A stretch of DNA of 64,000 nt from Oscillospiraceae bacterium (GTDB lineage: Bacteria; Bacillota; Clostridia; Oscillospirales; Acutalibacteraceae), in NCBI GenBank assembly GCA_015066205.1, contig SVOV01000006.1, forward strand, positions 26,491 to 90,490. The letters are read 5' to 3'. Below are positions 33,831 through 43,264 of the stretch, in pieces; position 1 is the first letter of the stretch, and every line of letters starts with the position of its first letter. The position numbers and the translations under genes were made by a program. The notes beneath the pieces are model-generated. The model was not told where the DNA came from. It was given only the letters and a program-made list of their open reading frames with translations, and did not search any database.

Positions 33831-34570
33831 AATATTGGTTTATTGCGGTGATTGCAGCAGGTTTTGTGCTTATAATTCTATGTACTGTTATGCTTACAAG
33901 AAGGTATATTCTAAAGCTTACGGACAAGCGAATTGCCGAATATCAGAATGATCTTATCACAAAGCATTGTGAGGAAGTGCAGAATATTTATAAAACAATG
34001 CGTGGCTGGCGTCATGACTATAAAAATCATATTCAGGTTATGCGTGCATCTCTTGAAATGGGTAAGCTTACGGAGCTCGGTAATTATCTCGGAGAGCTCA
34101 ATGTTGATCTTAATACTGTCGATACGGTTGTAAAAACGGGCAATGTTATGGCAGATGCAATTCTCAACAGTAAGCTTGCGCTCTGCAAGGCAAGAAATAT
34201 CCCCTATGAGGTTACTGCGACCATTCCCGGGGAATGCAGTGTTAATGATGTAGAGCTTTGCGTTATCATCGGAAATCTTCTTGACAATGCAATGGAAGCC
34301 TGCGAAAAGATTGATGATAAAACGCAGAGATTTATCCGTGTTTATATAGGTCTTTTTAACCAGCAGCTTTACATAAATGTGACTAACTCAATGATTGGCA
34401 CTCCAACTAAAAAGGGTAAGGCATACAAATCTTCCAAGGGTGAAAATCACGGCTTCGGACTTATGAGAGTTGACAGAATTGCCGATAAATATAACGGCTT
34501 TGTCAACCGTCAGTTTGAAGACGGAGTATTCGGAACGGAGATAATGTTACCTTTCGTGCAAAGCAAATAA
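33827..34570 (+). CDS. GHKL-domain sensor histidine kinase with minimal sensor
   Basis: A 247-residue protein with a single N-terminal TM segment (residues about 3-25) and no extracellular domain. The phospho-accepting His lies in MRGWRHDYKNHIQVM, the N-box is NLLDNAMEAC and the G-box is HGFGLMRVDRI. Unlike AgrC/ComD it has no multi-TM peptide receptor, so the signal may be sensed within the membrane or through the adjacent ABC transporter. Confidence 0.9.
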   Translation: MKYWFIAVIAAGFVLIILCTVMLTRRYILKLTDKRIAEYQNDLITKHCEEVQNIYKTMRGWRHDYKNHIQVMRASLEMGKLTELGNYLGELNVDLNTVDTVVKTGNVMADAILNSKLALCKARNIPYEVTATIPGECSVNDVELCVIIGNLLDNAMEACEKIDDKTQRFIRVYIGLFNQQLYINVTNSMIGTPTKKGKAYKSSKGENHGFGLMRVDRIADKYNGFVNRQFEDGVFGTEIMLPFVQSK

Positions 34571-34580
34571 CCATTCGTGC

Positions 34581-34610
34581 AAAAAGCAACCTTTTAGGTT
34601 GCTTTTTTTA
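34581..34610 (+). terminator. Terminator-like hairpin between kinase and ABC genes
   Basis: AAAAAGCAACCT pairs with AGGTTGCTTTTTT, with a T7 tail. No clear new promoter lies between it and the ATG at 34639, so it may be a partial terminator that sets ABC dosage below the regulators. Confidence 0.65.
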
Positions 34611-34638
34611 GTATACTCGTACTGTGAGGTGATATTAA

Positions 34639-36447
34639 ATGAAAAAGAAAAAACCAAATCATTCTTTTTTTGATAATACGGTGTTTATGTTTAAGACCTT
34701 GAGCAAATGGGACAAAACACTTATACCGATGAATGTGTTATATGATATTTTTGTAGTTGTGGTTGAATTAGGTGTTGCAAGCTTTGCCACGACCTTGACA
34801 TACTGTCTTGAAAACAATAAAGGCTTATCAGCTATTGTTTTTGTGACTCTTGCAGTTACGGTCGTGCAGATCTTTTCAAATTCAATGAGTAATATTCTGT
34901 GGCAAAAAATTCAGGGTAAGCGTATTCAGATAGAAAGAAATTTTGATGTCTTTCTTGGGCAAAAGGTTATGGATATGGATTTTGATCTGCTTGAGGGGCC
35001 TGTCGGAAGAGAAAAATATCAAAAAGCTAAAAACGCCTTGACTTATGAGGGTGTATATGCCTTCACTGAGCAATACGGAAAGCTCTTCACAATGCTTATG
35101 CTGACTCTCATATACGGCACGATAACAGTTACATTGAATCCGTGGCTGATTCTGATATTAACGGTTCTTGAAGCGCTTAAGCTTGTTTCGGTTGCATTGG
35201 AAAGCAGACTTATAAACAGCACAAAAGCTCCTATTGCAAAAGTTGACAGAAGATTAAATTATGTAAATCGGATTTCCCGTGATTTCTCTTCGGCAAAAGA
35301 TATAAGGCTGTATCAGTTACGGGAGTACCTGATACATATGAGCGAGTATTTTATCGGTGAAAGAAAATTCTGGACACAAAAGATGTATTTTTATTATTTT
35401 TGCACTGATATGATTTCACTTGTTCTGAGTGTAGGTATTGAAATAGGCATATTCATCTATATTGTGTTTGCAATGCTTGACGGCAATATTTCTAAGACAG
35501 AGCTTGTTTTATATGTGTTTACCGTTACGGAATTTGCGGCATATTTGACGGAAATCGGTAATGTTGCAGTGGGCAATATTCAGGTTAATATGGAAATTGG
35601 TAATCTGCGTGAGTTCCTTGATATTAAAAATACGGCAAGAAACAGCGGCGGAAGAGCTTTGCCGAAAGAAATGCCTTATGATATTGAGCTGCAAAATGTT
35701 TCTTTTGCCTATCCCGGAAGTGATAAAAAGGTCTTAAAAAATATCAACCTGAAGATCCGAAAGGGTGAAAACCTTGCGCTTGTAGGTGTGAACGGAGCAG
35801 GAAAAACAACGCTTGTTAAAATTATTTGCGGGCTTTACAGACCGACAGAGGGAAAAGTGCTTATAAACGGAACTGAAATATCCGAATTTAACCGTGATGA
35901 TTATTACAAAATTATTTCTGCAGTTTTTCAGGATCCGAGAATTATGCCCTGCAGTATTCTTGAAAATGTTTCTATGCTGCCGGAGAGAGAAAGTAACAGG
36001 GAGAGGTTTTTCTCATGTATAAAAAAAGCAGGACTCTACGAAAAGATTCAAGCGCTTGACATGAAAGAAAACACTCTTCTTGTGAAAACCGTTAATGAAA
36101 ATGCGATTGAGCTTTCAGGCGGAGAAATGCAAAGATTATTATTGGCTAGGGCAATTTACAAGGATACGCCGATGCTCATATTGGATGAACCTACGGCTGC
36201 TCTTGATCCTATTGCAGAAAATGAAATATATCTTCGCTACAGTGAAATCTCGAAAAACCGAACCTCGGTTTACATTTCGCACAGGCTGTCATCAACAAGA
36301 TTTTGCGACAGAATAGTTTTGCTTGACGAAAACCGTATTGCCGAGATCGGAACTCATGATGAGCTTATGAGCCTTGACGGCAAATATGCTGAAATGTATA
36401 GCATCCAGAGTAAATATTACAGGAAGGAGAAAGCGGATAATGACTGA
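34639..36447 (+). CDS. Half-ABC exporter 1 (TM domain fused to ATPase)
   Basis: 602 residues: six-TM exporter domain (residues about 30-330) then ATPase with Walker A GVNGAGKTT, signature ELSGGEMQR, Walker B LILDEPTAALD and H-loop SHRLSSTR. No C39 peptidase domain, so it does not cleave a double-glycine leader. It overlaps the next half-transporter gene, so the pair probably forms a heterodimer for a peptide, lipid or drug. Confidence 0.9.
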   Translation: MKKKKPNHSFFDNTVFMFKTLSKWDKTLIPMNVLYDIFVVVVELGVASFATTLTYCLENNKGLSAIVFVTLAVTVVQIFSNSMSNILWQKIQGKRIQIERNFDVFLGQKVMDMDFDLLEGPVGREKYQKAKNALTYEGVYAFTEQYGKLFTMLMLTLIYGTITVTLNPWLILILTVLEALKLVSVALESRLINSTKAPIAKVDRRLNYVNRISRDFSSAKDIRLYQLREYLIHMSEYFIGERKFWTQKMYFYYFCTDMISLVLSVGIEIGIFIYIVFAMLDGNISKTELVLYVFTVTEFAAYLTEIGNVAVGNIQVNMEIGNLREFLDIKNTARNSGGRALPKEMPYDIELQNVSFAYPGSDKKVLKNINLKIRKGENLALVGVNGAGKTTLVKIICGLYRPTEGKVLINGTEISEFNRDDYYKIISAVFQDPRIMPCSILENVSMLPERESNRERFFSCIKKAGLYEKIQALDMKENTLLVKTVNENAIELSGGEMQRLLLARAIYKDTPMLILDEPTAALDPIAENEIYLRYSEISKNRTSVYISHRLSSTRFCDRIVLLDENRIAEIGTHDELMSLDGKYAEMYSIQSKYYRKEKADND

Positions 36448-38311
36448 CAAGAGTAAAAAACGCACGCTTAAGCAAGACTATAAGATCATAAGTCGTGCGT
36501 TAAAGCTGATAAATACTTCAACTCCGCACCTGCTTTTACATATAAATATATTTACTTTCTGTTATTCGGCGACATATGTAGCATCTAATTATATTACAGC
36601 GGCAATAATTGATGAGCTTGTCGGAAATAAGAGCATAAAAAAACTCATTATTCTTGTCTCTTGCTATTCATTGGAAATACTATTTCGCATTATCCGTGAT
36701 AAATCATGGCGAAAAGTTCGCTCATTCCACATAATCGCAAATAAATGGGAAGAAATGTTGCTGAATGAAAAGAATTTTTCTATGGATTATAAAAATATGG
36801 AAGATTCAAGAATAAAGGCAATGCGGCAGACAATAACCGACAGCAGCGGAGATACGGCAAGATTCAGCGGTCTTGTCGGAAGGCTTGTTACATTCTTTAA
36901 TGCATTCTGGCGAGGTATACTTGCTTTCGGAGTCTCACTTGAAATGTTCTTTATGCATTCAGACAGAATTCTTTCGGGCTTCCAAAGGTTTATTGATTCA
37001 CCTGTTGCAACTTTGTTTTTCTTTGCAGTTGTTGCTGCATTAACTTTTTTTGATTATAAGGCAAACGGTAAATACAGTCATTTGATTGCTGACAATATGA
37101 AAAAGTGTTCTTATTCAGGCAGACTTTTGCATTATTATCTTAATGATTATCTTGATGACAGTAAGACCGGAAAGGATGTAAGAATATTTTCCCAGCAAAA
37201 GCTTGTAAATTATTCTTCTGATATTTTTTATAATGAATGGAAGAGGCATAAAAATGCATGGCTAAACAATGAAAAAAAGAAAGGTATGTGGCACAACGGC
37301 TTCTGGGTTGCCATGACTGCATTGACATATCTTTATGTCGCAATAAAGGTATATATCGGTGCTTTCGGGCTTGGAAGCTTTGTTAAATATCAATGGTGTG
37401 TGTCAAAAATTGCGTCGGCAACATTTCTCTTTTCGATGGCTGTTGCTGATCTTCGTGCAAATAACGATTTTCTTGAATTGTTTTTTGAATACCTTGATAT
37501 TCCAAGTGAAATGCACTACGGCACTATTCCTACAGAAAAAAGATCGGATAATAAATATGATATTGAATTTCATAATGTCAGTTTTAAATATCCGAATTCT
37601 GATAAATATGCTATCAAAAATCTCAGCCTTAAATTCAAGGTTGGTGACAGAATTGCAGTTGTCGGTATGAACGGAAGCGGTAAAACGACAATGATAAAGC
37701 TTCTTTGCCGTCTTTATGACCCGACTGAGGGATATATTACACTCAACGGAATAGATATTCAGAAATACGATTATGAAGACTATCTGAAACTGTTTTCTGT
37801 TGTATTTCAGGATTTTAAGCTGTTCTCGTTCTCTGTTGGTGAGAATATAGCTTCAAGTGTTGATTACGATGAAGATAAAGTATGGTCAGTGCTTGAAAAA
37901 TCCGGTATGCTTCAAAGAGTACAGTCTATGCCAAAGGGACTTAGCTCCTCAGTTTACAAGGATTTTGATGAAGACGGTGTGGAAATTTCCGGCGGTGAAG
38001 CACAGAAGCTCGCAATCGCAAGAGCTTTGTATAAGGATGCCGCATTTGTTATTCTTGATGAACCTACCGCTTCTCTTGATCCTATAGCCGAACACGAAAT
38101 ATATTCACGCTTCAATGATATGGTTAAGGATAAAACGGCAGTATATATCTCTCACCGATTGTCATCCTGCCGTTTTTGTGACAGGATCCTTGTGTTCGAT
38201 AACGGTCAGCTTATTCAGGACGGTTCTCACGAAAATCTCCTAAAAAATCCATACGGCAAATACAGCGAGCTCTGGAATGCACAGGCGCAGTATTATTCTG
38301 AAAAAGCTTAA
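36440..38311 (+). CDS. Half-ABC exporter 2 (TM domain fused to ATPase)
   Basis: About 623 residues from the ATG at 36440, which overlaps the stop of the first half by 8 nt; AGGAAGGAG serves it. TM domain at about 35-340, Walker A GMNGSGKTT, signature EISGGEAQK, Walker B VILDEPTASLD, H-loop SHRLSSCR. Both nucleotide sites in the heterodimer look catalytically complete. Export with regulation by the LytTR/GHKL pair is typical of antimicrobial-peptide secretion or self-protection, but no structural peptide gene was found nearby. Confidence 0.9.
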   Translation: MTDKSKKRTLKQDYKIISRALKLINTSTPHLLLHINIFTFCYSATYVASNYITAAIIDELVGNKSIKKLIILVSCYSLEILFRIIRDKSWRKVRSFHIIANKWEEMLLNEKNFSMDYKNMEDSRIKAMRQTITDSSGDTARFSGLVGRLVTFFNAFWRGILAFGVSLEMFFMHSDRILSGFQRFIDSPVATLFFFAVVAALTFFDYKANGKYSHLIADNMKKCSYSGRLLHYYLNDYLDDSKTGKDVRIFSQQKLVNYSSDIFYNEWKRHKNAWLNNEKKKGMWHNGFWVAMTALTYLYVAIKVYIGAFGLGSFVKYQWCVSKIASATFLFSMAVADLRANNDFLELFFEYLDIPSEMHYGTIPTEKRSDNKYDIEFHNVSFKYPNSDKYAIKNLSLKFKVGDRIAVVGMNGSGKTTMIKLLCRLYDPTEGYITLNGIDIQKYDYEDYLKLFSVVFQDFKLFSFSVGENIASSVDYDEDKVWSVLEKSGMLQRVQSMPKGLSSSVYKDFDEDGVEISGGEAQKLAIARALYKDAAFVILDEPTASLDPIAEHEIYSRFNDMVKDKTAVYISHRLSSCRFCDRILVFDNGQLIQDGSHENLLKNPYGKYSELWNAQAQYYSEKA

Positions 38312-38348
38312 ATGCAGAATACAGGCTATAACAATTTGCTGAAAGTAT

Positions 38349-38377
38349 AAAAAAACACCCGATGAGCTTCGGGGGTT
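38349..38377 (-). terminator. Terminator after the GH28-like gene
   Basis: On the minus strand CCCCCGA pairs with TCGGGTG around AGCTCA, followed by T6. Confidence 0.65.
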
Positions 38378-38383
38378 TATTTA

Positions 38384-40021
38384 TTATTTGACAGTTACTG
38401 ATGTATGCTTTCCTATTTCAAACATAAGTTGCGGGAAACGGCACGGTTTTCCGCACACCGTCACATTTTCAAGCTCAACCTGAACGGTGTTTGTATCGCT
38501 GTCGGTTCCTGCAATTTTTGAGGGAAGATAGGAGGTATAAGAAATGTTCTTGAATAATACATTCTTGATTTCGAAATTCTGTGCTTCTTCATCGTATATC
38601 TTAACGAGAATTGCTCTTCCTTCATCACGGAAAATCTCAATATTTTCAAAGAGAATACCGTCTATACTGCCTTCACACTGTTCAGCCACAACCACGAGAG
38701 AACCGATTCTGTCATTATCCCAGACACCGTCACGGTAAATAACGGCACAATCGCGGAATGTTATGTCAGATATCTTTTTGTTTACCTCACCCGTAACGCC
38801 GAAGCATCTTGCATAACCGCCCCAGGCAATACAGTTAGTGAATGTAACATTATGAGTATCCATATTTCCGCCCAAGGCTTTTACCTCAAAGGTATCATCG
38901 GCTACTCTTGCAAAGCAGTTATTAACAACAACATTATGTGAATTACAGATAGCAAAGCCGTCACAGTTACCGCGGCTTCCGATGATATCGACATTTTCGA
39001 TCAAAACATCTTTACAGCAGTAAGATATAAATGACCATTCGGGGGAGTTGATAATTTTAATATCGCTTACATTGATATCAGAACAGTTTGTAAATACAAC
39101 GCCGCGTCGTTCTCTTCTGTCAAGACGGGAAAGATCAATAACTCCTCTGCCGGTCAGAGTAATATTATTACAGTTGTAAAAATTTACAAATGGGTATCTT
39201 GTAAGACCGATAGAATTGTTTGACCATGCATCGGGTTCGAAATATAAGTTTTCGTCATCGGCACTGTTTATGTCGTAATGGTGAATTGCGGTTATATATG
39301 CACCTTCCCTGAGATAGATGACGAAATCCTTTAAGCCGACAAAGCTTGAATAATCGAGCTCGTGGAAGCCGCGATCAACAACAAGAACATTATCTTCGCC
39401 GTATTTTTCAATGTAGTCTGAGATTTCCTTTTCTTCATCAACCTTTTCACGGACAATAAGGGTGTAACCGTAGTACTGATCGGCACCGTTAAAAAGGAAT
39501 GTATAAATACCGGTTTTGTTAATAGAAGCCTTGACAACGCCGTCCTTTGTAAGTGCCTTTACTCCGTGGGAAGCGGGCAGAACGATAGCATTTTTAAGCT
39601 GTACATCCTTTTCGGTAATCTCAATGTTGAATGAAAACTCGGTATCAGGATCAACATAAATCTCTGAAAAAGAGTGAAGTGTTCCCGTATCGTCGGCTCT
39701 TATAAATACTACAGATGCATAAACGGGAATATCAGTATCTTTGATTTTTGCTGTGTAGTAGGGCGAGATTGTGATACCGTTGATATCATCGTATCCGCCA
39801 GACTGAACATATTCGGGGAGTTCTGCAGATAATCTTCCTGTGAGCTCAGCTTCGGTAAGACCTGCTTCTTCAAGAGTTATAATTGCTTCCTCCGGGTATT
39901 CGAGATAAGAAAAATCAAAATTTTCACTCTCAGGTGCAAGTGTTGCGGGGCACAACAGGTTTGAAAGGAAGATAGAAATTACAGTGAAAACGATAAAAAA
40001 CGGTTTAAGAAAAGTGTTCAT
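38384..40021 (-). CDS. Secreted GH28-like polygalacturonase/beta-helix protein
   Basis: About 545 residues from the ATG at 40021, which has a GAGG site; the in-frame ATG at 40078 lies upstream of the -10. A signal segment (residues about 5-25) and a beta-sandwich precede a right-handed parallel beta-helix (about 220-530) with NITLTGRGVIDLSRL, GNCDGFAICNSHNVVV and VADDTFEVKALGG turns. NCDG and ADD correspond to the GH28 acid pair. It would cut pectic galacturonan or a related uronic polymer outside the cell. It has its own promoter, back to back with that of the GH3-type gene. Confidence 0.82.
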   Translation of the reverse strand: MNTFLKPFFIVFTVISIFLSNLLCPATLAPESENFDFSYLEYPEEAIITLEEAGLTEAELTGRLSAELPEYVQSGGYDDINGITISPYYTAKIKDTDIPVYASVVFIRADDTGTLHSFSEIYVDPDTEFSFNIEITEKDVQLKNAIVLPASHGVKALTKDGVVKASINKTGIYTFLFNGADQYYGYTLIVREKVDEEKEISDYIEKYGEDNVLVVDRGFHELDYSSFVGLKDFVIYLREGAYITAIHHYDINSADDENLYFEPDAWSNNSIGLTRYPFVNFYNCNNITLTGRGVIDLSRLDRRERRGVVFTNCSDINVSDIKIINSPEWSFISYCCKDVLIENVDIIGSRGNCDGFAICNSHNVVVNNCFARVADDTFEVKALGGNMDTHNVTFTNCIAWGGYARCFGVTGEVNKKISDITFRDCAVIYRDGVWDNDRIGSLVVVAEQCEGSIDGILFENIEIFRDEGRAILVKIYDEEAQNFEIKNVLFKNISYTSYLPSKIAGTDSDTNTVQVELENVTVCGKPCRFPQLMFEIGKHTSVTVK

Positions 40022-40049
40022 ACTAATTACCTCACATATTGATATGAAT

Positions 40050-40078
40050 ATAATAGCAGAACAATTGGCAAAATACAA
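40050..40078 (-). promoter_or_regulatory. SigA promoter of the GH28-like gene
   Basis: Minus-strand -35 TTGTAT (40073-40078), 17 bp, -10 TATTAT (40050-40055). Confidence 0.75.
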
Positions 40079-40088
40079 TATTCTTTTG

Positions 40089-40117
40089 TTGAATGTATGC
40101 GGAAATTATGATATATT
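40089..40117 (+). promoter_or_regulatory. SigA promoter of the GH3-type/condensation operon
   Basis: -35 TTGAAT (40089-40094), 17 bp, -10 TATATT (40112-40117). Its -35 is 10 bp from that of the divergent GH28-like gene. Confidence 0.75.
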
Positions 40118-40138
40118 AGTTAAGAAATGAGGGATATT

Positions 40139-41833
40139 ATGATTGATATAAAAGGTTATGTTCTTGCTGCATTCGGCGGTTTTCTCGGAGTCTGCGAACA
40201 CATCAAGCTTAATATTTATTCGAGGCGTGCCGTAAAAATGCAGGAAAATAACATAAGACGCCTTATGAAAAAGAATAAAAACACAGAATACGGAAAAAAG
40301 CATAATTTCGGCAGTGTCAGATCCGTTGAAGACTATCAGAAAACAGTGCCGCTTTCCACCTATGCTGATTATGATGAATATGTATGGCGTATGGCTGAGG
40401 GAGAAAAAGGACTTATTACAAATATGTTTGTCCGCCGATTTACTGAAAGCTCAGGCAGTACGGGAAAATCAAAGCTTGTTCCGCTTTCATATTGGGCTGA
40501 ATGGGTAGCACAGTGCTACGGCTTTTCCGCTCCTGTCGGATGTGCCGTAAAATGGTTTTTGAAGAAAAGAAGACTTCTTCCTCCTCAGAAAGGACTTCTG
40601 ACTGCTGAAACCTCCTGCCGAAAGCTCAAAGGCGGAACCGTAAGCTGTCTTTCATCGATACCTCTTTTGAATCTCAGACCTTTAGTACCGTATTTTGCAA
40701 CTTCTCCAAAAGAAGTGCTTTTCCCCGAATCAGGTGCGGATATGGATATGCATTATCTGAAGCTTCGTTTTTCACTAATTAACAAAAAGACAAGCTACCT
40801 CGGAACGATATTCATTACCACTCTTGAGTCCATGTTTTTCTATATGGAAGAAAACTGGGAAATGATATGTGACGATATCGAAAAGGGAACAATTAATGAA
40901 AGTATTGTTTTGCCTGAGCATATCAGAAAAAAGCTTCTTAAAAAACTGAAGCCTATGCCCGAAAGAGCGCAAGAGCTGAGAAAAGAGTTCCGAAAAGGCT
41001 TTGATTGTTCTCCTATTGTGCCGAGAATCTGGCCGAAAGTTGAATGGCTTTACGGAATGGGCACGGGTGCACTTTCGCTTTATGCAAAAAAGCTTCGCAG
41101 ATATATCGGAGAAGAAATGCCCATTCATTATCTCGGATATACTGCAACCGAAGCATTTATGGCTGTTCCCATTGAGCTTGATTCCTTCGAATATGTTATG
41201 CTGCCTCAGAATGGTTTTTATGAATTCAGACCTGTTGATTCTCCCGATTATGATGATCTTCTGACCATTAAGGATCTTGAACCGGGTAAGGAATATGAAT
41301 TGATCCTTACTAATATGAGCGGATTTTACCGTTACCGTATTGAGGATGTCGTAAAATGCACGGGTTATTATCATCAGTCACCGAAAATCACTTTTTGCTA
41401 CAGACTTAATCAGATTGCAAATATCAGCGGTGAAAAGATAAGTCAAATGGCATTTGATGAGATCGTTGATAATTTATCCGAATATATGGATGACATTTTC
41501 GTCGGATACAGTATTTATCCTGACCGTTCAACTTCCCCGGGGCATTATGTACTGCTTCTTGAAACCGCATCACCCGTAACTGATGAAAAGAAGAAAATCT
41601 ATGATGATGCATTTGAAAAAATGCTTTGTAACGGTAATGTATCTGTTGAACCCCTTATAAAAAGCGGAGCTCTCGGACATCCCGTTGTAAAATTCCTTCG
41701 TCACGGTACTTATGATGATTACAGAGAGGTTCTTCGGAAAAGGGGAGCAAATCTTAATCAGGTCAAGCCGATAAAGGTAATTGATAATGAAGAAAAGAGG
41801 GATTTTTTCTTTTCTCATATTGAAAATATTTAA
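40139..41833 (+). CDS. GH3-family acyl-adenylating amido synthetase (plant-auxin-GH3-like)
   Basis: About 564 residues. This GH3 is the adenylate-forming acyl-acid amido synthetase family (Gretchen Hagen 3), not glycoside hydrolase family 3. The phosphate-binding loop FTESSGSTGKSKLVPLS, the FATSPKEVLFPESG linker, YLGYTATEAFMAVP and the ANISGEKISQMAFDE hinge are all seen. These enzymes activate a carboxylate with ATP and pass it to an amine or thiol. The start at 40139 has a GAGGG site and gives MIDIKGYVLAAFGG, a weakly hydrophobic segment. The condensation-type gene follows 11 nt later. Confidence 0.87.
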   Translation: MIDIKGYVLAAFGGFLGVCEHIKLNIYSRRAVKMQENNIRRLMKKNKNTEYGKKHNFGSVRSVEDYQKTVPLSTYADYDEYVWRMAEGEKGLITNMFVRRFTESSGSTGKSKLVPLSYWAEWVAQCYGFSAPVGCAVKWFLKKRRLLPPQKGLLTAETSCRKLKGGTVSCLSSIPLLNLRPLVPYFATSPKEVLFPESGADMDMHYLKLRFSLINKKTSYLGTIFITTLESMFFYMEENWEMICDDIEKGTINESIVLPEHIRKKLLKKLKPMPERAQELRKEFRKGFDCSPIVPRIWPKVEWLYGMGTGALSLYAKKLRRYIGEEMPIHYLGYTATEAFMAVPIELDSFEYVMLPQNGFYEFRPVDSPDYDDLLTIKDLEPGKEYELILTNMSGFYRYRIEDVVKCTGYYHQSPKITFCYRLNQIANISGEKISQMAFDEIVDNLSEYMDDIFVGYSIYPDRSTSPGHYVLLLETASPVTDEKKKIYDDAFEKMLCNGNVSVEPLIKSGALGHPVVKFLRHGTYDDYREVLRKRGANLNQVKPIKVIDNEEKRDFFFSHIENI

Positions 41834-41844
41834 CGGAAGTAATT

Positions 41845-43227
41845 ATGGATATAATGTTTGATTTTGATAAAGAAAGACAAAAGCTTATTGATAAGGGATT
41901 AAACGATAAAAATCTTATAATAAAGCTTATTCAGTTCAGAAATGATAATCCGCATTTGCAGAAAAGTAAGTACCCTTTAGAGATGTATGACAAGGTAAAT
42001 CTTATGTGCAGAGCATATATGGACCGTCTCGCCCGTTTTGAAATGGATTATGATTTTGAGGTTGATACGGAAATCTTCCTGAATACTGCAGTGTGCTGTC
42101 TTGAGAGCTTTCCTCTTCTACATTCACAGGTTATTTATCACCCTGTTTCGCCTTACTGGAAGGTCGCAGATTATAATGTAAACGATTTTGTTACTGTGAA
42201 ATATACTGATGATATCGAAAAAGAAAGGGAAGATTTTTTCAGACGACGAGTACCGCTTAAAAGCAATATCCAGATGAATATAGGACTGTTTATTTGTAAA
42301 GGAAAGACATATATCTGCTTTATCTGGAACCATATGCTGATGGACGGCGGCGGCTTTAAGATGTTCTGGAGTGATTTCTGCAGGAATTATTCCGATTATG
42401 TGAATAACCGAATTGCACCCCTCGGTTTTTCTGTCGGCTCAAGAAAATATACCGATGTTTATAAGGATATGCCGGCGGAAAAAGCAAAGAGGGCAAAAAA
42501 ACAGTTTGCGAACATTTCACCGAGATTAAAGCTGAGGTTTCCTTTTGAAAATGATAACAGGGAAGAGGATATCATCATTGTATCAAGAAAAATTGATTCC
42601 GATGCATTTATTAAAGCTAAAGATTATGCTAAAAATCTTGGTGCTACGGTAACCGATCTTTTACTTGCCTGTTATATGGATTCTTTCGGGAAAATAGCAG
42701 ATTTCGGAACGGACGAGAGAATAAGTGTTTCCTGTGCCACTGATTTAAGACGGCATATAAAGGATTTTTCTGATATCGGATATACAAATCATGTTTCATT
42801 CGTTCACTGTGATATTCCCCGCAGAGGGAACAGCTTTAAGGAGACTCTTGAACTTGTAAGAAATAAAATGAAAGCAATCAAACAGGATGAATTCATGGGG
42901 CTTCACGGCTTACCGCTTCTTAATATTGCTTATAAAACTATGATTTACCTTCAGGCGGAAAATGTTGTAAAGCTGTTTTATAATAATCCCGTCTTTTCCG
43001 TAAGTAATGTGGGTGTAATTGAGCCTTCAGACTTTGTTCTCGGAGATAAAGGCCCGTTTGATGCATTTGTTGCGGGAGCGGCAAAAAATAAGCCCTGTGC
43101 TGTTATGACCGCTCTTACGATCAATAATAGCCTTTCTGTTTCAATGTGTCTTCGCGGCAATGAGAAGGATAGGGAAGTGCTTGAAGGATTTTTTAATGAA
43201 TTTGAAAACAGAATCAGATCTCTTTGA
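41845..43227 (+). CDS. Stand-alone condensation-type acyltransferase
   Basis: 460 residues resembling an NRPS condensation domain or a wax-ester/PapA-type acyltransferase. The catalytic HxxxDG is WNHMLMDGGGFKMFW, and a second conserved region FSVSNVGVIEPSDF lies in the latch. No carrier or adenylation domain is fused. Next to an acyl-adenylating enzyme in one operon, it probably joins the activated acid to an amine or alcohol acceptor. The product is not predictable from sequence. Confidence 0.8.
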   Translation: MDIMFDFDKERQKLIDKGLNDKNLIIKLIQFRNDNPHLQKSKYPLEMYDKVNLMCRAYMDRLARFEMDYDFEVDTEIFLNTAVCCLESFPLLHSQVIYHPVSPYWKVADYNVNDFVTVKYTDDIEKEREDFFRRRVPLKSNIQMNIGLFICKGKTYICFIWNHMLMDGGGFKMFWSDFCRNYSDYVNNRIAPLGFSVGSRKYTDVYKDMPAEKAKRAKKQFANISPRLKLRFPFENDNREEDIIIVSRKIDSDAFIKAKDYAKNLGATVTDLLLACYMDSFGKIADFGTDERISVSCATDLRRHIKDFSDIGYTNHVSFVHCDIPRRGNSFKETLELVRNKMKAIKQDEFMGLHGLPLLNIAYKTMIYLQAENVVKLFYNNPVFSVSNVGVIEPSDFVLGDKGPFDAFVAGAAKNKPCAVMTALTINNSLSVSMCLRGNEKDREVLEGFFNEFENRIRSL

Positions 43228-43230
43228 TGA

Positions 43231-43264
43231 AAAAATCGTTCTCGGGCAGAGAACGATTTTTTTT
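43231..43264. terminator. Bidirectional terminator after the condensation gene
   Basis: AAAAATCGTTCTC (43231-43243) pairs with GAGAACGATTTTT (43249-43261), with A/T runs on both sides. It overlaps the stop region of the convergent DMT gene. Confidence 0.85.

Noticed and set aside
40775..41374. 199-residue minus-strand open frame inside the GH3-type gene
   Set aside because: Antisense to conserved adenylation motifs, no ribosome site or promoter, composition biased to Phe/His/Asn as in a shadow frame.
40139..41833. Glycoside hydrolase family 3
   Set aside because: The name GH3 here is the acyl-adenylating family; there is no glycosidase barrel, and the SSGSTGKSK loop is adenylating.
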